NCBI GenBank assembly: GCA_009691845.1
Contig: SIAJ01000049.1
Coordinates: 1-41,043 of the forward strand
DNA from: Gemmataceae bacterium
Lineage (GTDB): Bacteria > Planctomycetota > Planctomycetia > Gemmatales > Gemmataceae
Direction of reading: 5' to 3'
Length of the DNA: 41,043 bases
Positions 6,622 through 14,839 of this stretch are shown one piece after another. Position 1 is the stretch's first letter; every line of letters starts with the position of its first letter. The notes below the pieces were generated by a model. That model saw only the letters and a program-made list of their open reading frames with translations, searched no databases and had not been told where the DNA came from. The translations under genes were made by a program, and so were the position numbers.

Positions 6622-8508
6622 ATGACCACTCGACTCTTGGCCCTCACCGGGGCAGTCGCGATTTTTGCCGCAACGGGAACCCAGGCGGCCGATACGGTCC
6701 AACTACAATCCTTGACGATCAACGAGAAACTGTCCGTCGCCGCGAAGGCTGCCGACCTCAAAATGTCGAAAAAGGCGAGCGATTACGAGTTTGTTCGCCG
6801 TGTTTTCATCGACATTGTCGGCCGCATTCCGACTGCGGAAGAAACGCGTGACTTCGCCGAGGGTGGCAACAACCGCGCCAAACTCATTGACCGCCTGCTC
6901 TACAACAAGGACTACAAACCCAAGTTCGTCGATCGGACGAATCCCAAGGACACGAAGGTAGTCAGCTACGACTATGCCAGCGAATACGCTCGCAACTTCT
7001 CGAACCTTTGGGGCGTTTGGCTCATGACCCGTGGCGGCGTGGCGGAATTGTACCATGAAGCCATCGAATTGTGGCTCGAAGAGCAGTATTCGAAGAACAC
7101 ACCCTGGAACGAGATCGTCAAGCAGCTGTTGACGGCGACCGGCAAGACGAACGACAACGGGGCCGTGGCCTTCATTATGTCCCACCTGGGCGAAGCGGTT
7201 GCTCGCGACAAGCAGACGGAAGACGGCCGATTCGATGCGGTGCCGATCACTTCTCGCGTCACCCGGCTGTTCCTTGGCATTCAGACCAATTGCATTCAGT
7301 GCCACGATCACCCATTCAATCCGGAATGGAAGCAGGATAATTTCTGGGGCGTCAACTCGTTCTTCCGCCAGGTCGAGCGCGAAGGCAACCCGGCTCTTGC
7401 GGAAGGGAACGGCGGCAAGAAGAAGATGGCCGCCCTGCCAGTTGGCCTCAAGGACAACTCGGAACTCAACAAGGCCGCCCGAATTTTCTTCGAGCGTCGT
7501 AGCGGTATCGTGACGGCCGCCAAGCCGAACTTCCTGCCGCACCTCGCTGAGCTGGAAAAAGATGGATCGATCCCGAAGCGAGCGATCCCGGTGGGCAGCA
7601 GCAAGTCTCGCCGCGAACATCTTTCCGAGTACATCGTGCAGCACGATAACTTCGCGAAAGCCTTTGTGAACCGCATGTGGGGCCATTTCTTCGGGCGTGG
7701 CATGAACGAACTGCCAGCCGCGGACGATTTCGGCGGACACAACAAGGTCGTTCATCCCGAGTTGCTCAACCAACTCGCCGAAGACTTCAAAAAATACGGT
7801 TACGACACCAAGAAGTTGATCGAGTGGATTTGCAATTCGGACGCTTACAGTCTGAGCTACCAGTCCAATGGATTGGCCGCCGGCAAGGGCGGGAATGGCG
7901 GCGATGAAACCTCCCCGTACTTCACCCGCATGATGCTCAAGTCGATGACGCCCGAAGTGCTGTTCGAGTCGCTGGAAGTTGCCACCCGTCTCGACTCGGC
8001 CCAGGATAAGGACGCGAAGAAAGCCAAGAAAGAAGCCTGGATGGCCAAGCTGACCCGCAATTTCGGCGACGACGAAGGGAACGAAGTCACGTTCAACGGC
8101 ACGATCATTCAGGCCCTGCTGATGATGAACGGCTCGGAACTGAACAGTGAAATCAGCCGTAAGGACGGCACCAGCGCAATCGATAAGGCCATGAGCCGCT
8201 ACAAGAGCGGAAACAGCTTCAACGAGATGGCGATCGTCAATGAACTCTACCTGATGGCCCTGTCCCGCAAGCCAAGTTCGACCGTGACCGTGACCTTGCC
8301 TCGCCGCGATCCCAAGACCGGCAAGGAGATTGTAGACCCGAAGACCGGCAAGCCACTCACGGGTGCCACGATGAGCGAGTCGGCATTCCTGGCCCAACAA
8401 ATCAGCCAGTTGAAGGCTCGTGCCAAAGGGCCGCAGGACTACAAGAACTTCTTCGAGGACGTGTTCTGGTCGCTCCTGAATACGAACGAGTTTATCTTGA
8501 ACCATTGA
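6622..8508 (+). CDS. Secreted DUF1549/DUF1553 protein with CxxCH motif
   Basis: The 629-residue protein has an N-terminal signal peptide (LLALTGAVAIFAATGTQAAD), a DUF1549 region (FVRRVFIDIVGRIPTAEE onward) and a C-terminal DUF1553 region (FVNRMWGHFFGRGMNEL ... LLNTNEFILNH). A CIQCH motif at residues 224-228, followed by DHPFNPEW, looks like a covalent haem c site. These proteins are abundant in planctomycetes and usually paired with DUF1501 partners; their biochemical role is not established. The frame is open back to 6550, but the ATG at 6622 has AGGAGA nine bases upstream and begins the signal peptide. No DUF1501 gene follows this copy: a strong terminator lies 28 bp after the stop, so it is a single-gene unit. 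Confidence 0.9.
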   Translation: MTTRLLALTGAVAIFAATGTQAADTVQLQSLTINEKLSVAAKAADLKMSKKASDYEFVRRVFIDIVGRIPTAEETRDFAEGGNNRAKLIDRLLYNKDYKPKFVDRTNPKDTKVVSYDYASEYARNFSNLWGVWLMTRGGVAELYHEAIELWLEEQYSKNTPWNEIVKQLLTATGKTNDNGAVAFIMSHLGEAVARDKQTEDGRFDAVPITSRVTRLFLGIQTNCIQCHDHPFNPEWKQDNFWGVNSFFRQVEREGNPALAEGNGGKKKMAALPVGLKDNSELNKAARIFFERRSGIVTAAKPNFLPHLAELEKDGSIPKRAIPVGSSKSRREHLSEYIVQHDNFAKAFVNRMWGHFFGRGMNELPAADDFGGHNKVVHPELLNQLAEDFKKYGYDTKKLIEWICNSDAYSLSYQSNGLAAGKGGNGGDETSPYFTRMMLKSMTPEVLFESLEVATRLDSAQDKDAKKAKKEAWMAKLTRNFGDDEGNEVTFNGTIIQALLMMNGSELNSEISRKDGTSAIDKAMSRYKSGNSFNEMAIVNELYLMALSRKPSSTVTVTLPRRDPKTGKEIVDPKTGKPLTGATMSESAFLAQQISQLKARAKGPQDYKNFFEDVFWSLLNTNEFILNH

Positions 8509-8535
8509 TCACACGTTGATCTGGATGGTGTTCCG

Positions 8536-8574
8536 GTCGGCCCGCGAGTGACCTCGCGGGCCGACTGCGTTTTT
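8536..8574 (+). terminator. Rho-independent terminator
   Basis: A perfect 13-bp stem (GTCGGCCCGCGAG at 8536-8548, complement at 8553-8565) with a TGAC loop is followed by TGCG and five T. Confidence 0.9.
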
Positions 8575-8611
8575 GATAGGCTTTGCCTGTGAGTTTGTGA
8601 AGAAATCGACC

Positions 8612-8716
8612 CTGTGGCGGTAGGCCTCCAGGCCTGCCAGATGTCATTCGGAAACTTCCGCACAGGCGCCTATGCCACAGTTACGAAAGACGTGGTCCTA
8701 GGCCTCCTGGCCTGAC
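8612..8716. repeat. Palindromic repeat pair with AGGCCTCC cores
   Basis: CTGTGGC (8612-8618) pairs with GCCACAG (8684-8690), and the adjoining bases extend the pairing imperfectly. Two copies of a TAGGCCTCCWGGCCTG core lie at about 8621-8636 and 8699-8714. It fills most of the gap between the terminator and the glycosyltransferase gene. Confidence 0.65.
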
Positions 8717-8736
8717 GAATTGCACAAGGACGCTGC

Positions 8737-10401
8737 ATGGGTTGGCCCACACTTCTCGAACGCCGCTGGTTTCCTCTGCTTCTGGTGCTGTTGTGGGCAC
8801 TCGCATATTTGCCCTCCTTGGATTTGCGTACGCTGCGGCTGGAAGAAGGCCGACGGGCGACGCCAGCCAGAGAAATGCTGGCGTCCAACGACTGGGTGCG
8901 GCCAACGCTGTATGGCGATACCTACCTGAGTAAGCCGCCGTTCTTCTTTTGGATCATCGCGGCCATCGGTGCCGTGCTCGGCGAAGTCACACCGCTCGCA
9001 ACGCGGCTGCCCTCTGTGCTCTCGTCGCTCGGCTGTGCCTTGGTTGTGCTGCGCTTTGCTCCGAACGTTCTCGATCGCAAAACCCGATCGCTCGCCTCGC
9101 TTTTCGTACTCTCCACCACGACCTTGCTGGACAAAGGCACGCTTGGCGAAATCGATGCGACCCTGTGCCTGTTTGTGGCCGGCGCTTTGAAGGTCTGGTG
9201 GGATGGCAACCAGCCGGAAGGCCAGACGCTTCGCAGTTGGGTTCTGGTCGGTCTGCTGCTGGGAATCTCGGGACTATTGAAGGGCCCGGCCGGTCCGTCG
9301 GTTTTCTACCTGACGATCGCCACCTATTTGCTGTGGAAGCGGCAGTGGAGAAGACTTTTTTCACTCGGCCATGTTTTGTGCGTCTTGCTCGCCGTCGCCC
9401 CATCCGCCGTCTGGGTCGGGGCCCTGCTTCAGCGAGAAGTAAAACCCGCGCTTGAACTGCTCGTGCTGTGGCGCATTCAACTCGGCGCGGATCATGCCGC
9501 CAGATCGATCACCGATCCCGGCAGTCAGTCCACCTTTCTCTTGAAGCATTACACCGAGTTTCCGCTGCAAGTCGCGGGGATGTTTCTGCCTGGATTTCTC
9601 TGGCTGGTCTTCGGATTTCGCCGACGCTGGGGCGAGGCTCATGGGTTGAACGAAGACCTGAGACGTTTCCTGGTCTGCGGTGCGTTTGTGCCGTTCATCG
9701 CGTATTACCTTTACCCGCAATCGCGACCCAGGCACTTGATGGCGGCGTTCATCCCGGCGGAGATTTTAGCCGCGTATGTGGTTGCGGGGCTGGCGAATGT
9801 GCCAGGCCGACAGATGCTTCGCTCGCTCCCGAGTGCAATCGTACTGTCCTGGCTGCCTGGTTTGCTCGGAGTCGTTGGTGTTGGGCTTGCAGCCGTCGTT
9901 TATCCGATAGGCCTCTGGATCGCGATCCCGACGATGTTGATCTGCATCGCCTGGAGTTGGCGGTCGGTCCGCTTGACTCGAAAGACAGACGCGACTTCTG
10001 GGGTGTTTGCCTTCGCATCCACGGCCGCGTGTGCGGCACTCGCGGTTTGGTTTGTGGTCAACGCCGTCGTGATCCCCTGGCGAATCCCTTTTAACCCGTC
10101 GTATGAAGGAAAGCTGCTCTCTGAAAAGCTCGCTCCGGATACACCGGTGTACACGATGTTAACCTTTCCAGTCCGTGGCGAAGGCTATTACAACCTGCAA
10201 TTCCAGCTGTCTTCAAACCTCCGAGCGGTTGGTGACCTGAAGACACTGAAGGAACAAGCGCCTTGTCAGGCCATCGTGGCACCGTTCGAGCGGCAGGAAC
10301 TCGAAGCGTCGGGTTGGAAGGTTGCAGAGATCGGTCGAATGGGTGGAGGAAAGGGGGGACCAGGCGAGGTCCACGTGATTTGGCTATTCGATCAAAAATA
10401 A
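8737..10401 (+). CDS. ArnT-like / PMT-type (GT-C fold) membrane glycosyltransferase
   Basis: The 554-residue polytopic protein has about a dozen hydrophobic segments. Between the first two lies LRLEEGRRATPAREML, matching the acidic catalytic loop motif of ArnT/PMT-family enzymes, followed by YLSKPPFFFW, the KPP motif of the same family. A SRPRHLMAAFIPAEI stretch matches the family's later periplasmic loop, and the protein ends in a soluble domain of about 110 residues. Such enzymes transfer sugars from polyprenyl-phosphate donors to lipids or proteins on the periplasmic side; the acceptor here cannot be told. The ATG at 8737 has AAGGA at 8726-8730. It is convergent with the membrane-protein operon that follows. 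Confidence 0.85.
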   Translation: MGWPTLLERRWFPLLLVLLWALAYLPSLDLRTLRLEEGRRATPAREMLASNDWVRPTLYGDTYLSKPPFFFWIIAAIGAVLGEVTPLATRLPSVLSSLGCALVVLRFAPNVLDRKTRSLASLFVLSTTTLLDKGTLGEIDATLCLFVAGALKVWWDGNQPEGQTLRSWVLVGLLLGISGLLKGPAGPSVFYLTIATYLLWKRQWRRLFSLGHVLCVLLAVAPSAVWVGALLQREVKPALELLVLWRIQLGADHAARSITDPGSQSTFLLKHYTEFPLQVAGMFLPGFLWLVFGFRRRWGEAHGLNEDLRRFLVCGAFVPFIAYYLYPQSRPRHLMAAFIPAEILAAYVVAGLANVPGRQMLRSLPSAIVLSWLPGLLGVVGVGLAAVVYPIGLWIAIPTMLICIAWSWRSVRLTRKTDATSGVFAFASTAACAALAVWFVVNAVVIPWRIPFNPSYEGKLLSEKLAPDTPVYTMLTFPVRGEGYYNLQFQLSSNLRAVGDLKTLKEQAPCQAIVAPFERQELEASGWKVAEIGRMGGGKGGPGEVHVIWLFDQK

Positions 10402-10610
10402 AGCGGGTTGTCACCCGAAACATAGGCGGGCCGGCCGGGCCAATCAAGCGCCCCGAACCGGCCCGCGAAGTCGCATCAAGCTCGTGATTTGTAAGGCAAA
10501 TGCATCTTAGGGTGGAGGTCAAGCCCCTCCACATCTCATCTATAGCACACAGATTGGAAGGACACAACGAAGGAGGCGTGATTGTCCGATAAAATCCGCG
10601 CCTCACCCAC
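10402..10610. other. Convergent intergenic region with two hairpins
   Basis: GCGGGCCGG (10426-10434) pairs with CCGGCCCGC (10458-10466), and GTGGAGG (10512-10518) pairs with CCTCCAC (10526-10532). Neither is followed by a clear T-run, so a terminator role for the two converging transcripts is possible but unproven. Confidence 0.45.
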
Positions 10611-12197
10611 TCAGAGTGGCTTCTTCCGCAGTGCGATCAAGACGCTCAAAGGCCCCGCCTCCGGCGCGTCTTGAATGACCAGCCAGTCCGGATCGACCCG
10701 AAGTTGGGCGCAGAGTATCCCGTGCGATTCGATTTCCACGACGATTAGGTTCCCACGATTAGCGGCGACGAAATCTTTCCAGCCCGGATCGCCGCGCTTC
10801 ACGGTTAGACATGCAGTCCAGTGCTCGACACGAAACACGTGAGCATGCGTGTAAATCAATACTGGCACCTCACGCGGCAATTTCCAGACCAGAAAGTCGC
10901 CTTGCGTCTCGCTGACGATGATCGTGCCCTGGAAACGGTGATCGGGATAGCTTTCTCGAATCGCCTGCCGCAGCGGGGGCAACCAGCGTCCCTCGTCTTC
11001 CGGCTTCGCCGTGAGTTCGAAGCCAAGACGCCAGGGCGTGCCCTCTGAAACGATCTTCCTCGCTTCGAGTTTGAGGAACGGAGGAAAGATGACCAACGCT
11101 CCGAGAACGGCAAGCGTCGCAATCCAGGCATTCGTGCGTGTGGGTTCGCCATCGGAAATCTTTGGCAGTGTTGGGAAGCGATCGGCGAGTCCTGGCCCGA
11201 ATCGTGCCAGGAGCCAGACGGCTACCGTCCACCACCAAAACATCATGCGTGCCTGAATCCATGGCCACAGGGCGAACGGAATTGCCACGAGCCAGTCCGC
11301 TACGCCGACCTTGCGGCCACCCAAAACGCGGACGAACAGCAAGAGCACAAGACTCATCAGGTACGACCAGTGTGAGCCACCCTCGGCCGTCAATTTCATG
11401 GGCAGCCACTCCGTCATCGTCTTCAGGTTCGGATGGGCCGAGAAGGCAAAGATATCGCGATAGAGCCAGGGTCCGTGCGGATTCACGAGAGTGGCAAGGC
11501 CGCAGAGAATACCGAGGAGGATGAGGCGACGAACCTCGAGATCGAATGCCCGTCTCTCAATGAGCCGGCCCAGGGCATGCAACCCGAGCATCGCCAGGCC
11601 AAGCGTGAAGGTCGCGTGCATGTTCGCCCAGAGGAGAAACGAAACAGGCAGCCAAACCAATGCCCGCCGCGACAAGGTGGGCGTGCTGAGTGCAAAGATG
11701 ATCGCCGTGAAAAAGAACAGGCCGAACGCCTGTGGTCGCTGCACTGCGGAGCCGAAACCGACGGCCATCATGTAGAGGAACACGCCGAGTGTCGCCCAGT
11801 TCGCGGAGCCGCCAAATCGCCTTAGAGCAAGCCAAAGCAATACGAAGCGGGCGATCAGCAGCAACAGGTGAAACGAGCGCAAGGCCTCCGCTCCGCCCAT
11901 CAACTGCGACTCGGCATCTCCGCCCGCGACCTTTGCCCCGAACTGGTAGATGAGGTGATAGGCTGATTGCGATAGCCAGGCGACATCCGGGAATGGGACG
12001 GACTGATCGCTAAAGGTCGAGAGCGGCTCAATACCGGGGCTTTTCTGATGCGTGCAGTACCATTCGCCGTACTTCGCGTGGGCCCAGACGTCCGTGTGCC
12101 AGAGCGGGTAGAAGGACAGGTATGCGGATAGCCCAGCGATCAGCAACACACCTCGCAACGAGGCGGTGGCAAGTCGAAATCGGCCGAGTTCGTTCAT
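10611..12197 (-). CDS. Polytopic membrane protein, GT-C-like, unknown function (paralog A)
   Basis: The 528-residue protein has about ten hydrophobic segments and a C-terminal soluble domain of about 120 residues. After the first helix it has PLWHTDVWAHAKYGEW, an acidic DxW loop that recalls GT-C glycosyltransferases. The C-terminal domain contains YPDHRFQGTIIV...QGDFLVW, shared with the neighbouring gene, to which it is clearly paralogous. The start codon at 12195-12197 lies 6 bp after the stop of that paralog, so the two are co-transcribed. A glycan-related role is an inference from the topology, the DxW motif and the nearby ArnT-like gene; I do not recognise the family. Confidence 0.7.
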   Translation of the reverse strand: MNELGRFRLATASLRGVLLIAGLSAYLSFYPLWHTDVWAHAKYGEWYCTHQKSPGIEPLSTFSDQSVPFPDVAWLSQSAYHLIYQFGAKVAGGDAESQLMGGAEALRSFHLLLLIARFVLLWLALRRFGGSANWATLGVFLYMMAVGFGSAVQRPQAFGLFFFTAIIFALSTPTLSRRALVWLPVSFLLWANMHATFTLGLAMLGLHALGRLIERRAFDLEVRRLILLGILCGLATLVNPHGPWLYRDIFAFSAHPNLKTMTEWLPMKLTAEGGSHWSYLMSLVLLLFVRVLGGRKVGVADWLVAIPFALWPWIQARMMFWWWTVAVWLLARFGPGLADRFPTLPKISDGEPTRTNAWIATLAVLGALVIFPPFLKLEARKIVSEGTPWRLGFELTAKPEDEGRWLPPLRQAIRESYPDHRFQGTIIVSETQGDFLVWKLPREVPVLIYTHAHVFRVEHWTACLTVKRGDPGWKDFVAANRGNLIVVEIESHGILCAQLRVDPDWLVIQDAPEAGPLSVLIALRKKPL

Positions 12198-12203
12198 ACG
12201 CGA

Positions 12204-13778
12204 TCAGGGCCCCATGAGTTCGGCGGGCAAGCGTGGCTCGCGTCGGACCGCAATCAACAGGACATCGTCTTGAACTGTACGCCATTCCTTCGCTCGCCGC
12301 AGCCGCTCGGCCAGCTTTGGGAAGCGTTCAGGAACGATCACAATCAAATTTGTCTGATGTCGGCCGGTGATTTCCCACCAGTCGGAACTGCCATCGAGCA
12401 CCCGGCGACATTCGGCCCAGTGGTCTCTTCCGAGTGTTTCGGGCCGCGTGTAGAGCATGACGGGCCGATCGTTGTCTCCGTCGAGTACCCAGGCCAGGAA
12501 GTCGCCCTGCTCTTCGCCACACAGAATTGCTCCTCGATATCGGCTGTTCGGATATTCGGTGCCGACTGTTTCACGGAGTTCTGGAAGCACGTCGCTTCCC
12601 GTTAATTCCGAAGCGAGCTGAGTGGGTGTGTCCGCCGTGGCGATCGCCTCGATTGCTCGCGGCTTGCCAAGGATGAGCCATCGAGCAAACGGAGTCGCGA
12701 GCAATGCGATAAAGAAGGCCGCGATCAAAGCCCAACAGAAATAGCCACGGGAATTCAGAGCCCCGAGTGTAAGCGCGGGGGAGACAGTCTCCCCCGCGCT
12801 TACACTCGGGGCTCTGAAGGAAGCAAATTCGCGTACGATCACCCAGCCCACGATCAGCCACCAATAATCCACTCCTCGAGCTTGAAGGAGAGGCCAAATT
12901 CCGAACGAGAGCACTACAAACAACGACGTTGGCGAGAATGGCCGGGCACGAATCATCTGCACCAGAATCAGCAGAGCGATCGTGCCGAAATACACCCACG
13001 GCAACAGATTGTGCCCATTGAAATCAATCGGCTGGTAGTCGAGAAGCGAACCGATGTTCGCATTCTTCGCAGCCAGCACGGCATCCACGAATATCCGTGG
13101 GCCGTCCGGGTTGGCGCACATTGCGCCCGCACACAGCACAATCGCAATCAGGAAGCGTGACACGGCCGGACGAGTCGATCCACTTGGGGCCTTCCACCAT
13201 TCAACCGACCTTCCGAATGTAATGACACCCAACCAAATCAAGCCGAGCAGGGCCGAGGCATGGGCGTTGGCCCAGACAGCGAACAGTACCGGGAGAGCAA
13301 GTGCCGTCCGCCTCCAGGGTGGACGTGAACACGAAGTCCCTCCGATCAAGATCGCGAAGAACAGCAGGCCAACATCGCGGTCCGTTTGCCGCGGTGCCCC
13401 GAGAAACATCGGCAGGGCGACCGCCATCGTGAACAGCGTGGCTAGCCAACCTTTTCGGCCAAGTCGAAACAGAACGACCCAGAGTACGCCCAACTTCGCG
13501 GCCACAAGCAAGGCGTAATACCCGACGAGTGCCTCGGCCGTGGCTACGATCCCAGATTGTGGCGATCGCTTATTCGCAAACGATTCCAAATGGATGCGGA
13601 CGTCGCGAGCCCAACGACCCGCTGGAGGCATCGTCCCTTCCTCGAATGGGCCACTGCCACGCGAACCGCCCCAGGCTGTGGGGCGAAGCGGCAAGTAGAA
13701 GAGGGAGACGAACAGCGCGATCAGGAGGGAGGCCGAGAGAATGGCAGTCCACGACAATCGGCCCGGCAAGTCTGACAT
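12204..13778 (-). CDS. Polytopic membrane protein, unknown function (paralog B, with palindrome-encoded insert)
   Basis: The 524-residue protein is similar to the next gene in the operon: shared features include a WPLLQAR...YWW helix region and a C-terminal domain with YPNSRYRGAILCGEEQGDFLAW. Unlike paralog A it lacks the DVWAH loop near the N-terminus, so it may have lost catalysis or have another role. Roughly 21 residues in the loop before the last membrane segments (from FRAPSVSAGETVSPAL) are encoded by a perfect 63-bp palindrome at 12755-12817. The gene begins 12 bp after the epimerase stop, consistent with one operon. Confidence 0.7.
   Translation of the reverse strand: MSDLPGRLSWTAILSASLLIALFVSLFYLPLRPTAWGGSRGSGPFEEGTMPPAGRWARDVRIHLESFANKRSPQSGIVATAEALVGYYALLVAAKLGVLWVVLFRLGRKGWLATLFTMAVALPMFLGAPRQTDRDVGLLFFAILIGGTSCSRPPWRRTALALPVLFAVWANAHASALLGLIWLGVITFGRSVEWWKAPSGSTRPAVSRFLIAIVLCAGAMCANPDGPRIFVDAVLAAKNANIGSLLDYQPIDFNGHNLLPWVYFGTIALLILVQMIRARPFSPTSLFVVLSFGIWPLLQARGVDYWWLIVGWVIVREFASFRAPSVSAGETVSPALTLGALNSRGYFCWALIAAFFIALLATPFARWLILGKPRAIEAIATADTPTQLASELTGSDVLPELRETVGTEYPNSRYRGAILCGEEQGDFLAWVLDGDNDRPVMLYTRPETLGRDHWAECRRVLDGSSDWWEITGRHQTNLIVIVPERFPKLAERLRRAKEWRTVQDDVLLIAVRREPRLPAELMGP
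12755..12817. repeat. Perfect 63-bp palindrome inside a coding sequence
   Basis: The 31-base arms 12755-12785 and 12787-12817 are exact reverse complements around a single A at 12786. The outer part of each arm reads GAGCCCCGAGTGTAAGC or its complement. The length, 63 bp, is exactly 21 codons, and the host gene stays open through it. It resembles the intergenic REP-like elements of the window but is inside a gene. Confidence 0.95.
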
Positions 13779-13790
13779 CGTCGGGCCATC

Positions 13791-14624
13791 TTATGAACGA
13801 GTCGATTCGATGCCGATTGCCTCTCGAAGTCCGACGCGAAAGTCTGGGTATTGCATTTCCACGCCCAACCCCGAACTCAGCCGTCCATTGTTGATGCGCC
13901 GATTGGTTCGCTCGACCGCCGATGTAAAGCGTGGTGCCGGAGCACCGAGTAGCGATGCCATCTCTGAGTAGAACTCGCGGCGTGTCATGGGTTGATTGTC
14001 CACCACGTTGTACGTTGCACCCGGTCGGCCGCGTTCTGCTGCCGCGAGGATAGCGTTGGCTCCGTCGTCCACATGAATCAGATTCAGCCACCCTTCCGGG
14101 TCGGTCGCGATGGACTCACCTTTTTCGATCGCGGCTCGACGAATGACCCGGCCGGGCCCGTAGATGCCCGCAAAACGCAAGATGATTGATTCCGGCAGTC
14201 GCTCTCGAAGTAGCCGCTCGCACTCCAATACGATGCGGCCACTTTCTTCAACAGGCTCCGTGGGCGACGCTTCATCGACCCAGCCGCCATCGTCCTGGCC
14301 ATAGACGCTCGTGCTGCTGATGTACACGAACGCCTTCGGTCGCGGCAAATTGCTCAGCACATTGGTGAGCCCGCCTAGATAGACTTCACGCATCGACCGA
14401 CCGGCAGCGCGATCCAGGCCGATGGCGTAAAGGACTGTCGCGACGTGTGGTAGCTGAAGAGATGCCGGACGGGTGACATCACCCAGGATCGGTTCGATGC
14501 CCAGCGAGCGAATTTCATCCGCTCGCGAACGGGTTAGCGCGGAGACCGCTTTGCCCTCAGCGATCCAGCGGCTCGCGACCACCCGCCCAAGGTAGCCGCA
14601 GCCAAGTAGGAGATGTGTGGCCAT
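13791..14624 (-). CDS. NAD(P)-dependent epimerase/dehydratase-like protein (atypical SDR, YeeZ-like)
   Basis: The 277-residue protein begins MATHLLLGCGYLGRVVASRW, where GCGYLG (residues 8-13) is the dinucleotide-binding GxGxxG turn. It continues with the extended-SDR landmarks FVYISSTSVYGQ, ILRFAGIYGPGR and NLIHVDDGANAI. The usual YxxxK catalytic lysine is not obvious, which fits the atypical SDR group. The substrate is unknown. The frame is open to 14777, but the extra 51 codons are translated hairpin repeats, so I start at the ATG at 14622-14624. It is the first gene of a - strand operon with the two paralogous membrane proteins (12-bp and 6-bp gaps), suggesting nucleotide-sugar or envelope work. 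Confidence 0.8.
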   Translation of the reverse strand: MATHLLLGCGYLGRVVASRWIAEGKAVSALTRSRADEIRSLGIEPILGDVTRPASLQLPHVATVLYAIGLDRAAGRSMREVYLGGLTNVLSNLPRPKAFVYISSTSVYGQDDGGWVDEASPTEPVEESGRIVLECERLLRERLPESIILRFAGIYGPGRVIRRAAIEKGESIATDPEGWLNLIHVDDGANAILAAAERGRPGATYNVVDNQPMTRREFYSEMASLLGAPAPRFTSAVERTNRRINNGRLSSGLGVEMQYPDFRVGLREAIGIESTRS

Positions 14625-14636
14625 GCAGATCGCATT

Positions 14637-14747
14637 GTAGCCGCGTTCGCCAGAACGCGGGAGACTTTGCGTCGCCAAGAACATCGTAGCCGCGTTCGTC
14701 AGAACGCGGGAGACTTCGCCAACCCGCACTCTGACGAGTGCGGCTAC
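14637..14747. repeat. Three related hairpins, two direct and one inverted
   Basis: Copies at 14637-14667 and 14686-14716 are direct repeats with a 49-bp period and differ by one base. Each contains an 8-bp stem CCGCGTTC / GAACGCGG, followed by GAGACTT. A third, inverted element at 14724-14747 has the same flank GTAG and loop GTCA, but its stem is CCGCACTC / GAGTGCGG. The two stem changes are compensated on the other arm. The set lies in the likely 5' leader or promoter region of the epimerase operon. Confidence 0.9.
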
Positions 14748-14839
14748 AACTTGAAGGCTCGCGTAGAACTTGAGCAATTCCTCCCAAAAAGCCGATTACC
14801 TCAAGAAACTATGACGGTCGTGACGATACTACGAGAACT

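Noticed and set aside
6703..8505. 600-codon open frame antisense to the DUF1549/DUF1553 gene
   Set aside because: It is an effect of strong codon bias on the opposite strand. The + strand protein has a clear signal peptide, motifs, promoter and terminator, while the antisense product matches no family.
14637..14747. Regular repeats suggesting a small CRISPR array
   Set aside because: Only two direct copies plus one inverted one, hairpins with compensated stems, an 18-bp gap too short for a spacer, and no cas genes nearby.
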